Shown here piece by piece: positions 6,065-6,431 of a stretch of DNA of 6,431 bases (positions within the stretch are counted from its first letter, which is position 1; each line of letters begins with the position of its first letter). Under the pieces are notes generated by a model that was given only the letters and a program-made list of their open reading frames with translations, had not been told where the DNA came from and did no database searches. The DNA is from an uncultured Clostridia bacterium (GTDB lineage Bacteria; Bacillota; Clostridia; Oscillospirales; Butyricicoccaceae): assembly GCA_910589115.1 (NCBI GenBank), contig CAJUSB010000152.1, forward strand, positions 1 through 6,431. Direction: 5' to 3'. The position numbers and the translations under genes are program-made.

Positions 6065-6106
6065 GAAGGCTTCCGCGCTGATTTTTAAGCGCGGAAGCCT
6101 TCCTTT
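6065..6106 (+). terminator. Intrinsic terminator of pta
   Basis: A perfect 15-bp GC-rich stem (GAAGGCTTCCGCGCT at 6065-6079 with 6088-6102) encloses an 8-base loop and is followed by CTTT. The T tract is short, but the stem is very stable and starts 26 bases after the pta stop codon. Confidence 0.75.
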
Positions 6107-6179
6107 CTGCTGTGACTGCCGTTTACTCCGCCTACGCGGCGGGCGGTCCTGCGCGGACAGCGGTCTTACGCAGACAGCG

Positions 6180-6201
6180 CCAGAGGGACATGTCCCTCTG
6201 G
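6180..6201. repeat. 22-bp perfect palindrome
   Basis: CCAGAGGGACA followed directly by its exact complement makes a 22-bp dyad without a spacer. It lies in a GC-rich gene-free stretch (6040-6367) between the pta terminator and the rRNA terminator. No T run follows on either strand. Similar dyads with CAGAGGGAC arms are, from memory, common between genes of gut Oscillospiraceae, so it may be a dispersed REP-like element. It could also be a protein binding site. Confidence 0.7.
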
Positions 6202-6253
6202 ACTCCCTTCCTCCGCTGCGGCGGGGAAAGGGTACGGTAATCATCGTTTTTGC

Positions 6254-6299
6254 ATACTGCCCCGCCCGCCGTCATTTTGGCGGGCGGGCGGGGTAGTAT
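6254..6299. repeat. 17-bp GC-rich hairpin, possibly REP-like
   Basis: ATACTGCCCCGCCCGCC (6254-6270) pairs with 6283-6299 over 17 positions with one G-T pair and a 12-base loop. The right arm carries an extra GGCG repeat unit, so alternative registers are possible. Neither strand continues into a T run, which argues against a standard terminator. With the nearby palindrome it forms a structured spacer between pta and the rRNA operon. Confidence 0.6.
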
Positions 6300-6328
6300 A
6301 ATGCGATAAATCTCTTTAATGAATAGAA

Positions 6329-6363
6329 TAAAAGGCAATGACTAACAAAATCATTGCCTTTTA
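6329..6363 (-). terminator. Terminator of the rRNA operon
   Basis: A perfect 13-bp stem (TAAAAGGCAATGA at 6329-6341 with 6351-6363) has a 9-base loop. On the minus strand the second arm ends in TTTTATT, directly after the 3' end of the 5S rRNA gene. On the plus strand it could also block read-through into the rRNA genes. Confidence 0.82.
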
Positions 6364-6367
6364 CTGA

Positions 6368-6431
6368 TGTGCGCGCCGAGTTATTTTCCCGGGCCGTCTC
6401 CAGCCAAGTATCGTCACCGCGAACGAGCTTA
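6368..6431 (-). rRNA. rrf: 5S ribosomal RNA, 3' part (cut by the window edge)
   Basis: Read on the minus strand, the sequence begins TAAGCTC and continues through GGTGACGATACTTGG, CTGGAGACGGCCCGGGAA and AATAACTCGGCGC. This matches the 3' half of bacterial 5S rRNA: the GATGGTACTTGG-like helix and loop region, the helix IV hairpin, and the GGGAGAGTAGGTCGGCGC-like 3' segment. About 64 of the usual 115 to 120 bases are present, and the 5' half lies beyond 6431. The mature 3' end is estimated, since its pairing partner is outside the window. A terminator follows at once, so 5S is the last gene of its operon. Confidence 0.85.

Noticed and set aside
6297..6302. A perfect TATAAT on the plus strand near the GC-rich hairpin
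   Set aside because: No suitable -35 lies 16 to 18 bases upstream, it partly belongs to the hairpin arm, and a terminator follows within 30 bases with no gene to serve.
6361..6431. A possible C-terminal coding end on the minus strand, or a short plus-strand frame starting at 6367
   Set aside because: The sequence matches the 3' half of 5S rRNA, followed directly by a terminator, which explains it better than protein coding.

Overview
The window looks like part of the chromosome of a Clostridia-class Bacillota, most likely a gut Oscillospiraceae/Ruminococcaceae member. This is inferred from strong AGGAGG ribosome binding sites, about 50% G+C coding sequence with AT-rich promoters, a two-gene (split) transketolase, and the character of the partial 5S rRNA at the right edge. 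No transposase, integrase, phage gene or CRISPR array was seen.

Left region (1-1712): the 3' part of a small cysteine-rich reading frame with three CxxC pairs is followed 12 bases later by a HemN/HemW-superfamily radical SAM protein. The two appear co-transcribed. The small frame has no convincing start, because a stop or frameshift lies just upstream of its first CxxC pair. A 13-bp bidirectional terminator separates this unit from the convergent regulator gene.

Middle region (1794-4819): a DeoR-family repressor gene on the minus strand diverges from a plus-strand operon. That operon encodes the N-terminal (ThDP/pyrophosphate) and C-terminal (pyrimidine-binding/C) halves of a split transketolase and ends at a strong intrinsic terminator. 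The arrangement suggests that a sugar-phosphate-responsive repressor controls the operon. The C-terminal half keeps the catalytic Glu and one pocket His, but differs from classical transketolase at several donor-sugar-binding positions, so its natural substrate may not be the standard pentose phosphate set.

Right region (4841-6431): phosphate acetyltransferase (pta) has its own near-consensus promoter and a GC-rich terminator, with no acetate kinase gene next to it. Downstream lie a 22-bp perfect palindrome, a very GC-rich 17-bp hairpin and a terminator. Running in from the right edge on the minus strand is the 3' part of a 5S rRNA gene, so pta converges with the end of an rRNA operon.

Metabolically, split transketolase reshuffles sugar phosphates in the non-oxidative pentose phosphate route, and Pta converts acetyl-CoA to acetyl phosphate for acetate and ATP formation. 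Short CGAAAA-type boxes lie upstream of both the transketolase and pta promoters and hint at shared control, but this is only a hypothesis. The strongest leads for follow-up are the divergent transketolase pocket, the CxxC frame paired with the radical SAM gene, and the palindromes flanking pta.
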